Origin: Saliniramus fredricksonii
GTDB lineage: Bacteria; Pseudomonadota; Alphaproteobacteria; Rhizobiales; Beijerinckiaceae
Reading direction: 5' to 3'
Length of the DNA stretch: 64,000 nt
NCBI RefSeq assembly: GCF_900094735.1
Contig: NZ_FMBM01000002.1
Span: 496,001 to 560,000, forward strand
Made by a program: the position numbers and the translations under genes. Shown here one piece after another: positions 37,313 through 46,514 of this stretch (position 1 is its first letter; each line of letters begins with the position of its first letter). The notes beneath the pieces were generated by a model. It was not told the origin of the DNA and ran no database searches. It worked only from the letters and a program-made list of their open reading frames with translations.

Positions 37313-38114
37313 GACGACGCTCGCCACGCTCTGCCTCTTCCTGATCGGGGCCGGGCCTGCTCTGGCCCTGGACGGGCGCGGTTCCGCCGCGCCCCTGCCG
37401 GAGGATTCGCCCTTCGCTTCCGTGCGTGAGGCGTTGCGCGAAGGCGTGCGCGAATACAATGCCGGCGACAAGACGGGGGCGGTTCGCGCCCTCGAATTCG
37501 CCGCCGGCCAGGGGCATACGCTGGCCCTGTGGAAGCTCGGCTCGATGTATGCGGCCGGTGACGGCGTGGAGCATGACGATCTGCGCGCCTTCGAATATTT
37601 CTCGCGTATCGTCGATTCCAACCACGATACCTTCCCCGGGTCGGGTGAAGCCTCCGTGGTCTCCGCCGCCTTCGTGGCTCTCGGGCGATATTTTCTCGAA
37701 GGCATCCCCGAGACTTATGTGCGGGCCAATAGCGCACGCGCCTATGAGATGTTTCATTACGCCGCATCCTTCTTCGGCGATGCCAATGCCCAATACGCCA
37801 TCGCGCGCCTGCATCTCGATGGCAAGGGCGTGCCGGAAGATTCGCGCACGGCGGCGCGCTGGTTCAACCTCGCGGCCGGAAAAGGCCATTATCCCGCCCA
37901 GGCCGTGCTCGGTCACATGCTGGTCAACGGCATCGGCGTGCCGCAGCAGCGCTCGCAGGGTTTGATGTGGCTGACGCTCGCCCGCGACGCCGCCGATCCG
38001 GGCGGTGAAGCCTGGATCCACAATCTCTACGATGAAGCGGTGACCGAGGCGAGCGAGACCGAGCGCCGTTCGGCGCTGGCCAATCTCGAGGATTTCCTGC
38101 GCCGCCGACGTTGA
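37299..38114 (+). CDS. Periplasmic Sel1-repeat protein, ExoR-like
   Basis: A 271-residue secreted protein: signal peptide (LATLCLFLIGAGPALA, cut near residue 23), then Sel1/TPR-like helical repeats such as AVRALEFAAGQGHTLALWKLG, MYAAGDGVEHDDLRAFEYF and ARLHLDGKGVPEDSRTAARW. The order and phrasing resemble rhizobial ExoR, the periplasmic inhibitor of the ExoS-ChvI two-component system that controls exopolysaccharide and motility. That identity is inference; exoS/chvI are not in the window. It overlaps ilvD by 14 bp, so it appears to be translated from the ilvD message. Confidence 0.72.
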   Translation: MRISRTTLATLCLFLIGAGPALALDGRGSAAPLPEDSPFASVREALREGVREYNAGDKTGAVRALEFAAGQGHTLALWKLGSMYAAGDGVEHDDLRAFEYFSRIVDSNHDTFPGSGEASVVSAAFVALGRYFLEGIPETYVRANSARAYEMFHYAASFFGDANAQYAIARLHLDGKGVPEDSRTAARWFNLAAGKGHYPAQAVLGHMLVNGIGVPQQRSQGLMWLTLARDAADPGGEAWIHNLYDEAVTEASETERRSALANLEDFLRRRR

Positions 38115-38186
38115 TCGGGCGCCATCTGCGGCTTGCGCGCAGCCTCCCGCCTCGGATATGCCGGAACGGCCAAGCCGGAGGACATG

Positions 38187-38798
38187 ATGAGCGACCAGCC
38201 AGCAACGCAAGCCGAGACCCACTTCACCGGCGACAGTCCGGAAACCCTGACCCTCCTCAAGACCCGCCGCTCGACCGGCGCACGCCTGCTTGATGAACCG
38301 GGTCCCGATCGCGCGCAGATCGCGGAAATGCTCACCATCGCCGCACGCGTGCCCGATCACGGCAAGCTCGCGCCCTGGCGTTTCGTGGTGATCGCCGGTG
38401 AGGCCCGGGCCCGGCTCGGCGACGCAGCCGCCGCCATCGTCAAGGCCGACAATCCCGATGGCGAAGAAGCACAGATCGAGAAGGCGCGTGGCTTGCTGCA
38501 GCGCGCCCCGATCGTCATCGCGGTGATCTCGCGTGCCCGCCCGCATCCCAGGATTCCGGAATGGGAGCAGGTGCTCTCCGCCGGTGCCGCCTGCCAGAAC
38601 CTGATCCTTGCGGCCACCGCGATGGGCTTTCGCGCCAACTGGATCACCGAGTGGATCGCCTTCGACCGGCGTTTCCTCGATGCGCTCGGCCTCGCCGCCG
38701 ACGAGCGGATCGCCGGATACGTACATATCGGTTCGAGTGATGCGCAGCGCAGCCACCGCGCGCGACCCGATCTCGCCGATATCGTCACCTGGGCGTGA
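38187..38798 (+). CDS. Nitroreductase-family FMN oxidoreductase
   Basis: A 203-residue FMN-dependent reductase of the YdjA-like group. It contains LLKTRRSTGARLLDEPGP (the conserved Arg-Arg-Ser FMN contact), AARVPDHGKLAPWRFVVI, and the later GAACQNLILAATAMGFRANWIT segment. GGAGGAC precedes the ATG pair at 38184/38187; the second has better spacing. The physiological substrate is unknown. Confidence 0.83.
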   Translation: MSDQPATQAETHFTGDSPETLTLLKTRRSTGARLLDEPGPDRAQIAEMLTIAARVPDHGKLAPWRFVVIAGEARARLGDAAAAIVKADNPDGEEAQIEKARGLLQRAPIVIAVISRARPHPRIPEWEQVLSAGAACQNLILAATAMGFRANWITEWIAFDRRFLDALGLAADERIAGYVHIGSSDAQRSHRARPDLADIVTWA

Positions 38799-38907
38799 CG
38801 CGTGCTGCAAACGGCCTCTGCACGCTTCCGGCGGGCCAGGGAGTTCCCCTGCGGGCTGCCCCGGTATAGGTTGCAGCTGAAACCATCTCCGCGGGAGTTC
38901 GAATCCG

Positions 38908-39534
38908 ATGTTCTATGAAGTCGCGCAGGGCCACGGGCTGCCCTATGATCCGTTCAAGGCGCTGGTTGCGCCGCGCCCTGTCGGCTGGGTGACGACGATG
39001 AGTGCCTCGGGCGCCATCAATCTCTCGCCCTATTCCTTCTTCAACGCGGTCTCCGACAAGCCGCACATGGTGTGCTTTTCGTCCGGCGGCTACAAGGATG
39101 CGATCACCTTCGTGCAGGAGACGGGGGAGTTCGTGTGCAACATGGCGACATTCGATCTGCGCGACGCGATGAACGCCACCTCGGCCCCTTTGCCGCGCGG
39201 TGAGAGCGAATTCGACCATGCCGGCCTGACCAGGGCGCCCTCGCGACTTGTCAGGCCGCCGCGCGTGGCCGAGAGCCCCGTCGCACTCGAATGCAAGCTC
39301 ATCCGCGTTCTGCCGCTGCAACCGCTGGAAGGCGAGGCGAGCTATATCATGGCGATCGGTCAGGTGATCGGCATCCATATCGACGACGCCTTCATCCATG
39401 ACGGCATGGTCGATACCGCCGCGATGAAGCCGATCGCGCGGGCCGGCTACAAGGATTATTTCGTGGCGCAGGAGAGCGCGAAATTCTCCATCGCGCGCCC
39501 CGCCGGTGGTGGTGATCTCAAACGCGAGACATGA
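38908..39534 (+). CDS. Flavin reductase-like (FMN-binding split barrel) protein
   Basis: A 208-residue protein of the flavin-reductase domain family. VAPRPVGWVTTMSASGAINLSPYSFFNAVS is the typical FMN-binding opening, followed by VQETGEFVCNMAT. Members reduce flavins or use bound FMN for small-molecule oxidoreduction. It overlaps the convergent CoA-ester lyase gene by 17 bp. Its neighbours give no clear pathway. Confidence 0.83.
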   Translation: MFYEVAQGHGLPYDPFKALVAPRPVGWVTTMSASGAINLSPYSFFNAVSDKPHMVCFSSGGYKDAITFVQETGEFVCNMATFDLRDAMNATSAPLPRGESEFDHAGLTRAPSRLVRPPRVAESPVALECKLIRVLPLQPLEGEASYIMAIGQVIGIHIDDAFIHDGMVDTAAMKPIARAGYKDYFVAQESAKFSIARPAGGGDLKRET

Positions 39535-40381
39535 GCCGGCGCGCGCGCTTGAGATGGGGCATGTCGATCATCTCCCCGTCGATGGCGACGACGCCCGCCT
39601 GCGGGTCGTTCTCGAAGGCGGCGATGATCGCTTTTGCCCGTGCAATCTCCTCCGGCGTGGGTGCGAAGGTCTCGTTGATCACCGGCACCTGCGCCGGGTG
39701 GATCGCCATCTTGGCCGCAAACCCGTCCCGGCGCGCATCACGGCACTCGGCGGCGAGCCCGTCCATATCGCGGAAATTGGTATAGACCGTGTCGATCGCG
39801 TCGATTTCCGCCGCGCTCGCCCCGATCAGGGTGAGCGAACGGGCGAGGCGGTAGGGATCGGTATAATGCCCGTTCGCGTCGCGGTTGCTCTCCGAGCCCA
39901 GATCGGCCGAGAGATCCTCGCCGCCCCAGGCGATCCCGGTCAGGCGATGGCTGGCGCCGCGAAAGCTGCCCAGTGCGAAGATGCTGCGCGCGGTCTCGGT
40001 GGCGATCGCCATGATCTTCGTCTTGCCGTCTTCAAGCGCATATTCCGCCTCGCGCACGGCGATCATCGCGGCAAGATGTGCCACATCGGCGCCGCCACAG
40101 GCCTTGGGCTGGACGATGCCGTCAGGGCCTGATTCCATCACCGCATCGAGATCGGCTGCGGTATGGCCCGATGCGAGATCATTGACGCGCACGAACAGGC
40201 GCGGGCGGCTCTGCGTCTTGCCCGCTTCGCGCAGGAAACCCTCCGTCACCTGCCGGGCGGCCTCCTTGGCCGAGGGCGCGACGGAATCCTCCAGATCGAC
40301 GATCAGGGCGTCGGCACCGCTGCCGAGCCCCTTCTCCAACTTGCGGGCGCTGTCGCCCGGTACGAACAGATAGGAGCGCAT
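39518..40381 (-). CDS. HpcH/HpaI-family CoA-ester lyase (CitE/malyl-CoA lyase-like)
   Basis: A 287-residue TIM-barrel enzyme of the CitE-like group. Visible motifs are YLFVPGDSARKLEKGLGSGADALIVDLEDSVAP, LFVRVNDLASGHTAADLD, GIVQPKACGGADVAHL, MAIATETARSIFALG and GIAWGGEDLSADLG, which hold the CoA- and metal-binding residues. Family members cleave or hydrolyse malyl-CoA, methylmalyl-CoA or citramalyl-CoA. The gene starts 4 bp after a MaoC-type hydratase gene, so the two probably act in sequence on CoA esters (hydration of an enoyl-CoA, then cleavage). The exact substrate is not determinable here. Confidence 0.85.
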   Translation of the reverse strand: MRSYLFVPGDSARKLEKGLGSGADALIVDLEDSVAPSAKEAARQVTEGFLREAGKTQSRPRLFVRVNDLASGHTAADLDAVMESGPDGIVQPKACGGADVAHLAAMIAVREAEYALEDGKTKIMAIATETARSIFALGSFRGASHRLTGIAWGGEDLSADLGSESNRDANGHYTDPYRLARSLTLIGASAAEIDAIDTVYTNFRDMDGLAAECRDARRDGFAAKMAIHPAQVPVINETFAPTPEEIARAKAIIAAFENDPQAGVVAIDGEMIDMPHLKRARRLMSRV

Positions 40382-40385
40382 CGCC

Positions 40386-40886
40386 TCACACCTCCCGCTT
40401 GCGCATGAAGGCCTGGCGGCGGCACTCGGCCACGAGCGTGCCGTCCTGCTTGTAGGTGCGGTGGATGAAATCGACGATGCCGGCATTCGGCCGCGAGCGG
40501 GATTCGCGCTTGGCGGCGATCTCGGTGGTGCAATGGACGGTGTCGCCCTCGAAGAGCGGGGCGGGGAATTTCACATCGCTCATGCCGAGATTGGCGATGG
40601 TGGTGCCGTTGGTGGTGTCGTTCACCGAAATCCCGATCATCAGGCCAAGCGTGAACAGGGAATTCATCAGCGGCCGGCCCCATTCCGTCTCGGTGGCGCA
40701 GAAATGTGCATCGATATGAAGGGGTTGGGGATTCAGCGTCATATTGGAGAAGAGCATGTTGTCCATCTGCGTGACGGTGCGCGTCAGGCGATGGGCGATT
40801 GTTTCTCCGACGGTGAAATCCTCGAAATACATGCCCCCGCGCGGGCTGGGTCCCGGAGGCGGTTTGGCGGCAGCGGGATCGGTCAT
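40386..40886 (-). CDS. MaoC-family enoyl-CoA hydratase
   Basis: A 166-residue single hot-dog protein. It shows YFEDFTVGETIAHRLTRTVT, the hydratase-2-like NPQPLHIDAHFCATE segment with the Asp and His expected for catalysis, and LFEGDTVHCTTEI. Two-domain mesaconyl-CoA hydratases are longer, so this is the short MaoC form. It is the first gene of a two-gene unit with the CitE-like lyase, suggesting a role in short branched-chain acyl-CoA or C4/C5-dicarboxyl-CoA metabolism (inference). Confidence 0.82.
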   Translation of the reverse strand: MTDPAAAKPPPGPSPRGGMYFEDFTVGETIAHRLTRTVTQMDNMLFSNMTLNPQPLHIDAHFCATETEWGRPLMNSLFTLGLMIGISVNDTTNGTTIANLGMSDVKFPAPLFEGDTVHCTTEIAAKRESRSRPNAGIVDFIHRTYKQDGTLVAECRRQAFMRKREV

Positions 40887-40991
40887 GGGTGTAACTCCTG
40901 ATTGTTATTTTTCCCTTTCGCCCCGCTTTCCACGGGCGATCTTAGGGTTTCCTTTACCATAAATCGCCCACTCTGCCCGGTGAAGCAGCGT

Positions 40992-41011
40992 TCGCGACGA
41001 GGGCGTCGCGA
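40992..41011. repeat. GC-rich 8-bp dyad upstream of the lytic transglycosylase
   Basis: TCGCGACG-AGGG-CGTCGCGA is a perfect inverted repeat with a 4-base loop, 26 bp before the ATG of the transglycosylase gene. It may form a hairpin in the leader RNA or be a regulator site. No T-run follows. Confidence 0.45.
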
Positions 41012-41037
41012 CGGGACCCGCTTCATCGAGTGTCAGC

Positions 41038-42111
41038 ATGGCGATGTTCCTGTTTACCAGCCCTGCCGCCCCCGCGACCAGCCCCGGAGACGGGGTGGTC
41101 GAGGCGATTCGGCGTGGCGCGGCGGAATCGGGGGCGGATTTCGACTATCTGCTGCGCACGGCCGAGCGCGAATCAGCGCTGGATCCGCGTGCGCGCGCAC
41201 CGACCTCCTCGGCGACGGGTCTGTTCCAGTTCATCGAGCAGACCTGGCTCGGCATGGTGCATGACGAGGGCGCGCGATTCGGGCTCGATGCCGAAGCCCA
41301 GGCGATCACGCGCCGGGCCGACGGGCGTTACGCCGTGGCTGATCCGGGTCAGCGCGACGCCATATTGTCCCTGCGCGAAGATCCTGCCATCGCGTCGAAA
41401 TTCGCCGGTGCGCTGACCGATTCCAACCACGCGCATCTGGCGCGCAGTCTCGGGCGCGAGCCGCGTCCCGCCGATCTCTACATCGCGCATTTCCTCGGCG
41501 CCGACTCCGCTGCCACGCTGATCGACACGGCCCAGCGCGACCCGGGACGCGATGCGGCAGCCCTGTTCCCCGATGCGGCGCGCGCCAATCCGCGCATCTT
41601 CTACGACGGCTCGGGTGATCCGCGCGGGGCCGGCGCGGTCTATCACGCGCTCGCGGCGCAGCATGAGAATATCGCGCGCAGTGCGCGGGCCGAGCCTGCC
41701 GCCGCCTATGCTGCCGCTCCCGCCGAAGGCGATGGCGATGCGCAGCCGCGCCTGCCCTTTCAGGACATGACCGGGCCGGCCTTTCATGGCCTCTTCGGCT
41801 CCGGGACCCGTCCCGCCGGGGTATCCGAGGCCGTGAGCGGCCTCTGGGCCGGGGAGGGCAGATCGGGTACACTGGCTGGGAGTCGAGGCGATGGCACGGC
41901 CGCACGCAGCGAAACCGTGACGCCCCTCTTCTTTCCCTACGGCGACAGGGTTTCGCGCGGTGACGCGCGCGCATCTTCAGGGGCAATGACGGCGGGCGGT
42001 GAGCCGGCTCCGGGCATTCCGCTGCCCCCGCAACGTCCTGATCCGTCCCGCGTGCCCGGTCTCGAGACACCGCTCGACCTGCAGGCCTTCACGTCCCGGA
42101 GGGGAAGCTGA
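41038..42111 (+). CDS. SLT-like lytic transglycosylase
   Basis: A 357-residue protein with an N-terminal goose-lysozyme-like transglycosylase domain: YLLRTAERESALDPRARA with the catalytic glutamate at about residue 44, then SSATGLFQFIEQTWL. Such enzymes cleave peptidoglycan to 1,6-anhydro products. There is no typical signal peptide; the short N-terminus (MAMFLFTSPAAPATSPG) suggests export by a specialised route, as with flagellar or secretion-associated enzymes, or a cytoplasmic-side role. The C-terminal 150 residues are alanine/glycine/proline-rich and disordered. The stop shares a base with the start of a DUF2336 gene (TGATG). Confidence 0.82.
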   Translation: MAMFLFTSPAAPATSPGDGVVEAIRRGAAESGADFDYLLRTAERESALDPRARAPTSSATGLFQFIEQTWLGMVHDEGARFGLDAEAQAITRRADGRYAVADPGQRDAILSLREDPAIASKFAGALTDSNHAHLARSLGREPRPADLYIAHFLGADSAATLIDTAQRDPGRDAAALFPDAARANPRIFYDGSGDPRGAGAVYHALAAQHENIARSARAEPAAAYAAAPAEGDGDAQPRLPFQDMTGPAFHGLFGSGTRPAGVSEAVSGLWAGEGRSGTLAGSRGDGTAARSETVTPLFFPYGDRVSRGDARASSGAMTAGGEPAPGIPLPPQRPDPSRVPGLETPLDLQAFTSRRGS

Positions 42112-43325
42112 TGATCGTACGCCGTTTCCTGCTCTGGGCCCGTACCGCACCGCCTGGCCAGCGCGCCGATGCCGTCAGCGCGCTGGCGCGAACCTTCCTC
42201 TATTCGGAGCTCTCGCAGGAAGACCACTGGGAAGCGGAGACGGCGCTCACCGCCATGCTTGATGATCCCGCGCCGCTGGTGCGCCGGGCACTCGCGGAGG
42301 CGCTTGCCAATGCGCCGGACGCGCCACGCCACATCATCGTTGCGCTCGCCAATGACCAGCCCGACATCGCCGCTCTGGTGCTGGCGCGCTCGCCGCTTCT
42401 GTCGACGGAGGATCTCGTCGATTGCGCCGCGCTCGGCGACAGCTTCGCCCAGATCGCGATCGCCCTGCGCGTGCAGGTCACACCGCCGGTCTGCGCCGCG
42501 CTGGCGGAAATCGCTTCCGCTGATGCGCTGATCGAACTCGTCGGCAATCCGGGTGCCGAGATCCCCCATTCGGCGCTGGCCCGCATGCTGGCGCGTCACC
42601 GCGATGTGGCGGATCTGCGTGAGGCCATGCTCGCGCGGCGCGATCTGCCGCTGGAAATCCGGCAATCCATCGCCGTCGCCGTGGCCGATACGCTGAAACT
42701 CTTCGTGCTCGAACGCGGCTGGATGAATCCCGCGCGTACGGAGCGGGTCGTTCGCGAAGCGCGGGAGAAGACGACGATCGCGCTTTCGGACGGTGTCGAC
42801 AGTGCCGATGTGCGGGGGCTCGTGGCGCATCTGCGCGAAACCGGGCAGCTCACTCCGGCGCTGATCCTGCGGGCGGTGCTCTCGCATGGGCTCGCCTTCG
42901 CAGAGGCGGCGTTCTCCGAACTCGCCGATCTGCCGCTCGCGCGCGTGGCCGGGCTCATCCAGGACCGTCGCGGCGCCGGCTTCCCGGCACTCTATCGCAA
43001 GGCGGGCATGCCGCAGGCCCTGCAGCCGGCCTTCGAGGCGGCGCTCTCGGCGCTGCGTGAACCCGCGCGTGACGGCGCCGCCGCAGGGCCTCAGCTCTCT
43101 CGCCGGATGATCGAGCGGGTCCTCTCGGCCTGCACGCGTCTGCCCGCCGACGAGGCCGGCAAGCTGCTCGCGCTGCTGCGGCGTTACGAATCGGAAGCCG
43201 CCCGCGAGGAGGCCCGCGAAATGACGCTGCATCTGATCGACGATGCCGCGCTCGACATGGCGCTTGGCCATGTCGAGGAGGGTATCGCACGCGCGATCGC
43301 CTATCGTTCGCGTCTTGCAGCCTGA
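42111..43325 (+). CDS. DUF2336 domain protein, coupled to the lytic transglycosylase
   Basis: A 404-residue helical protein with DUF2336-type HEAT-like repeats: AETALTAMLDDPAPLVRRALAEALANAPDAPRHI, ANDQPDIAALVLARSPLLSTEDLVDCAALG, and AVADTLKLFVLERG. No signal peptide or membrane segment. GGAGGGGA precedes the ATG, which shares one base with the transglycosylase stop; the two are almost certainly translated together. The function is unknown; the coupling hints at a role in envelope remodelling. Confidence 0.82.
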   Translation: MIVRRFLLWARTAPPGQRADAVSALARTFLYSELSQEDHWEAETALTAMLDDPAPLVRRALAEALANAPDAPRHIIVALANDQPDIAALVLARSPLLSTEDLVDCAALGDSFAQIAIALRVQVTPPVCAALAEIASADALIELVGNPGAEIPHSALARMLARHRDVADLREAMLARRDLPLEIRQSIAVAVADTLKLFVLERGWMNPARTERVVREAREKTTIALSDGVDSADVRGLVAHLRETGQLTPALILRAVLSHGLAFAEAAFSELADLPLARVAGLIQDRRGAGFPALYRKAGMPQALQPAFEAALSALREPARDGAAAGPQLSRRMIERVLSACTRLPADEAGKLLALLRRYESEAAREEAREMTLHLIDDAALDMALGHVEEGIARAIAYRSRLAA

Positions 43326-43538
43326 CGGAACGGATGCCGTCCCGGTTCGCCGCTATCGTGCTGTGGGTGAACCTGCCACGGGGGGCTTATGGTTGAGCAA
43401 AATGGCTTCTTCCTCGCGATGGGGGCTTTCCCGATTGCCTCAAACGGCTTGTTGCGGGTTTCGATTGCCTTGCCTTGTCAAAATCGTCGCGCGCGCCACC
43501 ATGGTAGGGAGGTACTCACCAGCGAGGAGGCTCGACGC

Positions 43539-43808
43539 ATGATGCAGGATAACGATCGCAGCCGTGATCCCGCGCAATTTTCGGACAAGGCGCTCTCCAT
43601 TCTGGTCTTTGCTGCCTATCATCGGCTTGCCAGCGGCGAGCGCGTGACGGAAGTCGTGCATCATGACAATGCCGGCCACAGCGCCGATCAGCAGGGTGTG
43701 GAGGAATTGCGCGCCGCCGGACTGGTCCGCTTCGACGGTCGGATGCTGTATCTCGAACCGCAGGCGCAGGATATCGTCGAAATGCTGATCGCACGCATGC
43801 GCGGCTGA
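43539..43808 (+). CDS. Hypothetical small protein
   Basis: An 89-residue protein I do not recognise. It begins MMQDNDRSRDPAQFSDKALS, has a helical middle and TEVVHHDNAGHSADQQGVEELRAAGLVRFDG, which resembles a small winged-helix or effector-like fold (helix, turn, strand), and ends EMLIARMRG. GAGGAGG precedes the ATG. The open frame extends to 43389, but that part is not supported. It lies between DUF2336 and an NAD(P)-binding protein gene, all in the same direction. Confidence 0.6.
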   Translation: MMQDNDRSRDPAQFSDKALSILVFAAYHRLASGERVTEVVHHDNAGHSADQQGVEELRAAGLVRFDGRMLYLEPQAQDIVEMLIARMRG

Positions 43809-43852
43809 GCCTCGGGCCTGTCGGTTTTACGCCTCTTGAAGGATATCGGGCC

Positions 43853-44566
43853 ATGCACAGACAAGATGAAAGCTACGGCCAAGATGATGCCGCCGATACG
43901 CATTCATCATCGGCCGCGCTTGCGGCGGGGAGGCGCGTTCTCGTCATCGGCGCGTCCCAGGGCATCGGTCTGGCAACATGCAAGGCCGCGCTTGCAGCCG
44001 GATTTCGGGTGCGTGGCCTTGCCCGTAATATCGACCGGCGCAGCCTGCATCACCCGGAATTCGAGGCCGTGCGCGCAGATGCGTTGAACGAAGCCGATGT
44101 CGCCGCAGCACTTCAGGGGTGTGATGCCGTGGTTCAGACACTGGGGATCAAGGCAGATCCGGCGACGCTCATCAACCCGGTCACATTGTTTTCCCGTGCC
44201 ACTGACGTGCTGCTTCCCGCCATGCGCGCAGCCGGTGTGGCACGGCTCGTTGCGGTGACCGGTTATGGTGTCGGCGACAGCCGGCGCGCCTTGCCTTTGC
44301 CCGAGCGCATCTTGTTCGAGACGGTGATGGGCCGGGTGGCGGCGGATAAGGAGCGTCAGGAGAGCGCGATACGCGCCAGTGATACGCAATGGACCATCCT
44401 GCGCCCGGGATTTCTGACCTTGGTCGCCTCGTGTCCTGCTGCGCGCCTGCGCGCCGATCCGCCTGATTGGCGCAATGGCTTCGTCAGCCGCAATGCGGTG
44501 GCGGACGCGATTGTCGGCCTGTTGCGTGGGGGCGGATACCTGCACAAGGCGGTGGTGTTCACCTGA
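43853..44566 (+). CDS. NAD(P)H-binding (SDR/NmrA-like) protein
   Basis: A 237-residue atypical short-chain dehydrogenase-like protein. The nucleotide-binding loop is [19 protein letters not shown] (about 29-47), followed by [13 protein letters not shown] and [23 protein letters not shown], as in NAD(P)H-binding epimerase-like proteins. [13 protein letters not shown] replaces a classical YxxxK catalytic motif, so it may be a redox sensor or an isomerase/reductase of unknown substrate. Confidence 0.78.
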   Translation: MHRQDESYGQDDAADTHSSSAALAAGRRVLVIGASQGIGLATCKAALAAGFRVRGLARNIDRRSLHHPEFEAVRADALNEADVAAALQGCDAVVQTLGIKADPATLINPVTLFSRATDVLLPAMRAAGVARLVAVTGYGVGDSRRALPLPERILFETVMGRVAADKERQESAIRASDTQWTILRPGFLTLVASCPAARLRADPPDWRNGFVSRNAVADAIVGLLRGGGYLHKAVVFT

Positions 44567-44679
44567 TCCGGTTCGGTGCGACGCGGGTATTGCTGGAAAA
44601 CATGCGCAATCCACCCTCCGGTGCTTGCCTGTATCCGTGCAGGGCTTTAACTGCCCGGATTGCTGCAAGGAGTCCCATC

Positions 44680-45798
44680 ATGGCCGAGAAACCGCCCGAG
44701 TCGCCGCCGCAAGGAATGACCTATGCCGATGCCGGCGTCGATATCGATGCGGGCAATGCCATGGTCGAAGCGATCAAGCCGTTGGTCCGCGCCACCCGGC
44801 GCCCTGGGGCGGATGGCGAGATCGGCGGTTTCGGTGGGCTTTTCGATCTCAAGGCGGCCGGCTTTGTGGATCCGATCCTCGTGGCGGCGAATGACGGGGT
44901 CGGCACCAAGGTGAAGATCGCCATCGAGACGGGGATCCACGATACGGTGGGGATCGACCTTGTCGCCATGTGCGTCAACGATCTCGTGGTACAGGGCGCC
45001 GAGCCCCTGTTCTTCCTCGATTATTACGCCACCGGCAAGCTGCATCCGGCCACGGGCGCTGCGATTGTCAAGGGCATAGCGCAGGGTTGCCGCGATGCCG
45101 GCTGCGCGCTGATCGGCGGCGAAACGGCGGAGATGCCGGGGCTATATAGCGGCAATGATTACGATCTGGCCGGCTTCGCCGTCGGTGCGGCGGAGCGTGG
45201 CGCGCTGCTGCCGCGCGACGATATCGCGCCCGGCGACGTGATCATCGGGCTGGCATCCTCGGGCTTGCATTCCAATGGTTTCTCCCTGGTGCGCCGCATC
45301 GTCGAGAGAGCCGGGCTCGGTTTCGAGGCGCCCGCACCTTTCGCGCGGCAGATGACGCTTGGCGAGGCCCTGCTGACGCCGACGCGCATCTATGTAAAGC
45401 CTCTGCTTGCCTGCCTGAAAGCCGGCCTGCCGGTCAAGGCGCTCGCGCATATCACCGGCGGCGGTTTTCCCGAGAACATCCCCCGTGTCCTGCCGGCGGG
45501 CTGCGCCGCGCGTATCGATCTCGACGCCATCGCCGTGCCGCCGATCTTCGACTGGCTCGGCGGAACCGGCGGCGTTGCGGAAGCGGAGATGCTGAGAACC
45601 TTCAATTGCGGGATCGGCATGATCGTCGTCGTCGCCGCGGATGCCGCGCAGACGGCGCTCGCAGCCCTGAGCGAAGCCGGCGAATCGCCGGTGACGCTCG
45701 GTACGATCGTGCCGCAGGGCGGCGATGCGGGCTCCGCCGCGCGGGTGGTCTTCGAGGGGCGTCTCGGTGCCGGTGATGCGGCGAGAGGCGGCGCATGA
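44680..45798 (+). CDS. purM: Phosphoribosylformylglycinamidine cyclo-ligase (AIR synthetase)
   Basis: Fifth step of purine synthesis, ATP-dependent ring closure of FGAM to AIR; 372 residues. Visible motifs are [65 protein letters not shown] and [14 protein letters not shown]. The ATG at 44680 follows AAGGAG and matches the family start; the frame is open upstream across the preceding gene. It overlaps purN by four bases. The 113-bp leader shows no recognisable purine riboswitch. Confidence 0.94.
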   Translation: MAEKPPESPPQGMTYADAGVDIDAGNAMVEAIKPLVRATRRPGADGEIGGFGGLFDLKAAGFVDPILVAANDGVGTKVKIAIETGIHDTVGIDLVAMCVNDLVVQGAEPLFFLDYYATGKLHPATGAAIVKGIAQGCRDAGCALIGGETAEMPGLYSGNDYDLAGFAVGAAERGALLPRDDIAPGDVIIGLASSGLHSNGFSLVRRIVERAGLGFEAPAPFARQMTLGEALLTPTRIYVKPLLACLKAGLPVKALAHITGGGFPENIPRVLPAGCAARIDLDAIAVPPIFDWLGGTGGVAEAEMLRTFNCGIGMIVVVAADAAQTALAALSEAGESPVTLGTIVPQGGDAGSAARVVFEGRLGAGDAARGGA

Positions 45799-46412
45799 GC
45801 GCCGGCAAACGCACCGCAATCCTGATTTCCGGGCGCGGCTCCAACATGCTCTCGCTGCTGGAGGCAGCGCGCGCGCCCGGCTACCCGGCGCAGATCACCC
45901 TCGTCCTCTCGAACCGCCCCGATGCTGCCGGTCTGGCGCGGGCGCGCGAGACGGGCATTGCCACCTGCGCGCTCGATCACAAGGCTTTTCCCGATCGGGA
46001 AGCTTTCGAGCAGGCCATGGATGCGGCGCTGGTGGAGGCGGGTATCGAGCTCGTCTGCCTCGCCGGTTTCATGCGCGTACTGACGCCGTGGTTCGTGCGC
46101 CGCTGGGAAGGGCGGATGATCAACATTCACCCCTCGCTGCTGCCGCTGTTTCGCGGAACGCGCACGCATGAGCAGGCCCTCGAGGCCGGGATGCGCGTGC
46201 ATGGCTGCACCGTGCATTTCGTCGTATCCGAACTCGATGCCGGCCCGATCATCGCCCAGGCCTGCGTGCCGGTGCATCCCGATGACGACCCGGCGGCGCT
46301 GGCGGCACGCGTTCTGGTTGAGGAGCATCGGGTTTATCCACAGGCTCTCGCCGAGGTCGCCTCGGGCCGGGCGGTCTTGCATGAAGGGCGCTGCGTCTTT
46401 CGTGACGCGTGA
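45795..46412 (+). CDS. purN: Phosphoribosylglycinamide formyltransferase
   Basis: Third step of purine synthesis, folate-dependent formylation of GAR; 205 residues. It contains [17 protein letters not shown] (phosphate loop), [34 protein letters not shown] with the catalytic Asn-His pair, and [17 protein letters not shown] with the late aspartate. The ATG overlaps the purM stop (ATGA), the standard purMN unit. Confidence 0.94.
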   Translation: MSAGKRTAILISGRGSNMLSLLEAARAPGYPAQITLVLSNRPDAAGLARARETGIATCALDHKAFPDREAFEQAMDAALVEAGIELVCLAGFMRVLTPWFVRRWEGRMINIHPSLLPLFRGTRTHEQALEAGMRVHGCTVHFVVSELDAGPIIAQACVPVHPDDDPAALAARVLVEEHRVYPQALAEVASGRAVLHEGRCVFRDA

Positions 46413-46514
46413 TGGACCCGATCTCTTCAGGTTGGTTGCTTCCGATAAACACAAGTAAAGGTTTCTAAGGAATTTCCCCATAGCCTGCGCCCAGAGTTCG
46501 AAACGACGGGCGTC

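Noticed and set aside
35459-37705. 748-codon minus-strand frame opposite ilvD and the ExoR-like gene
   Set aside because: A shadow of ilvD; composition is typical of GC-driven antisense frames and no domain is visible.
44567-44679. Purine riboswitch upstream of purM
   Set aside because: No recognisable aptamer core or terminator/antiterminator pairing is visible in the 113 bases.
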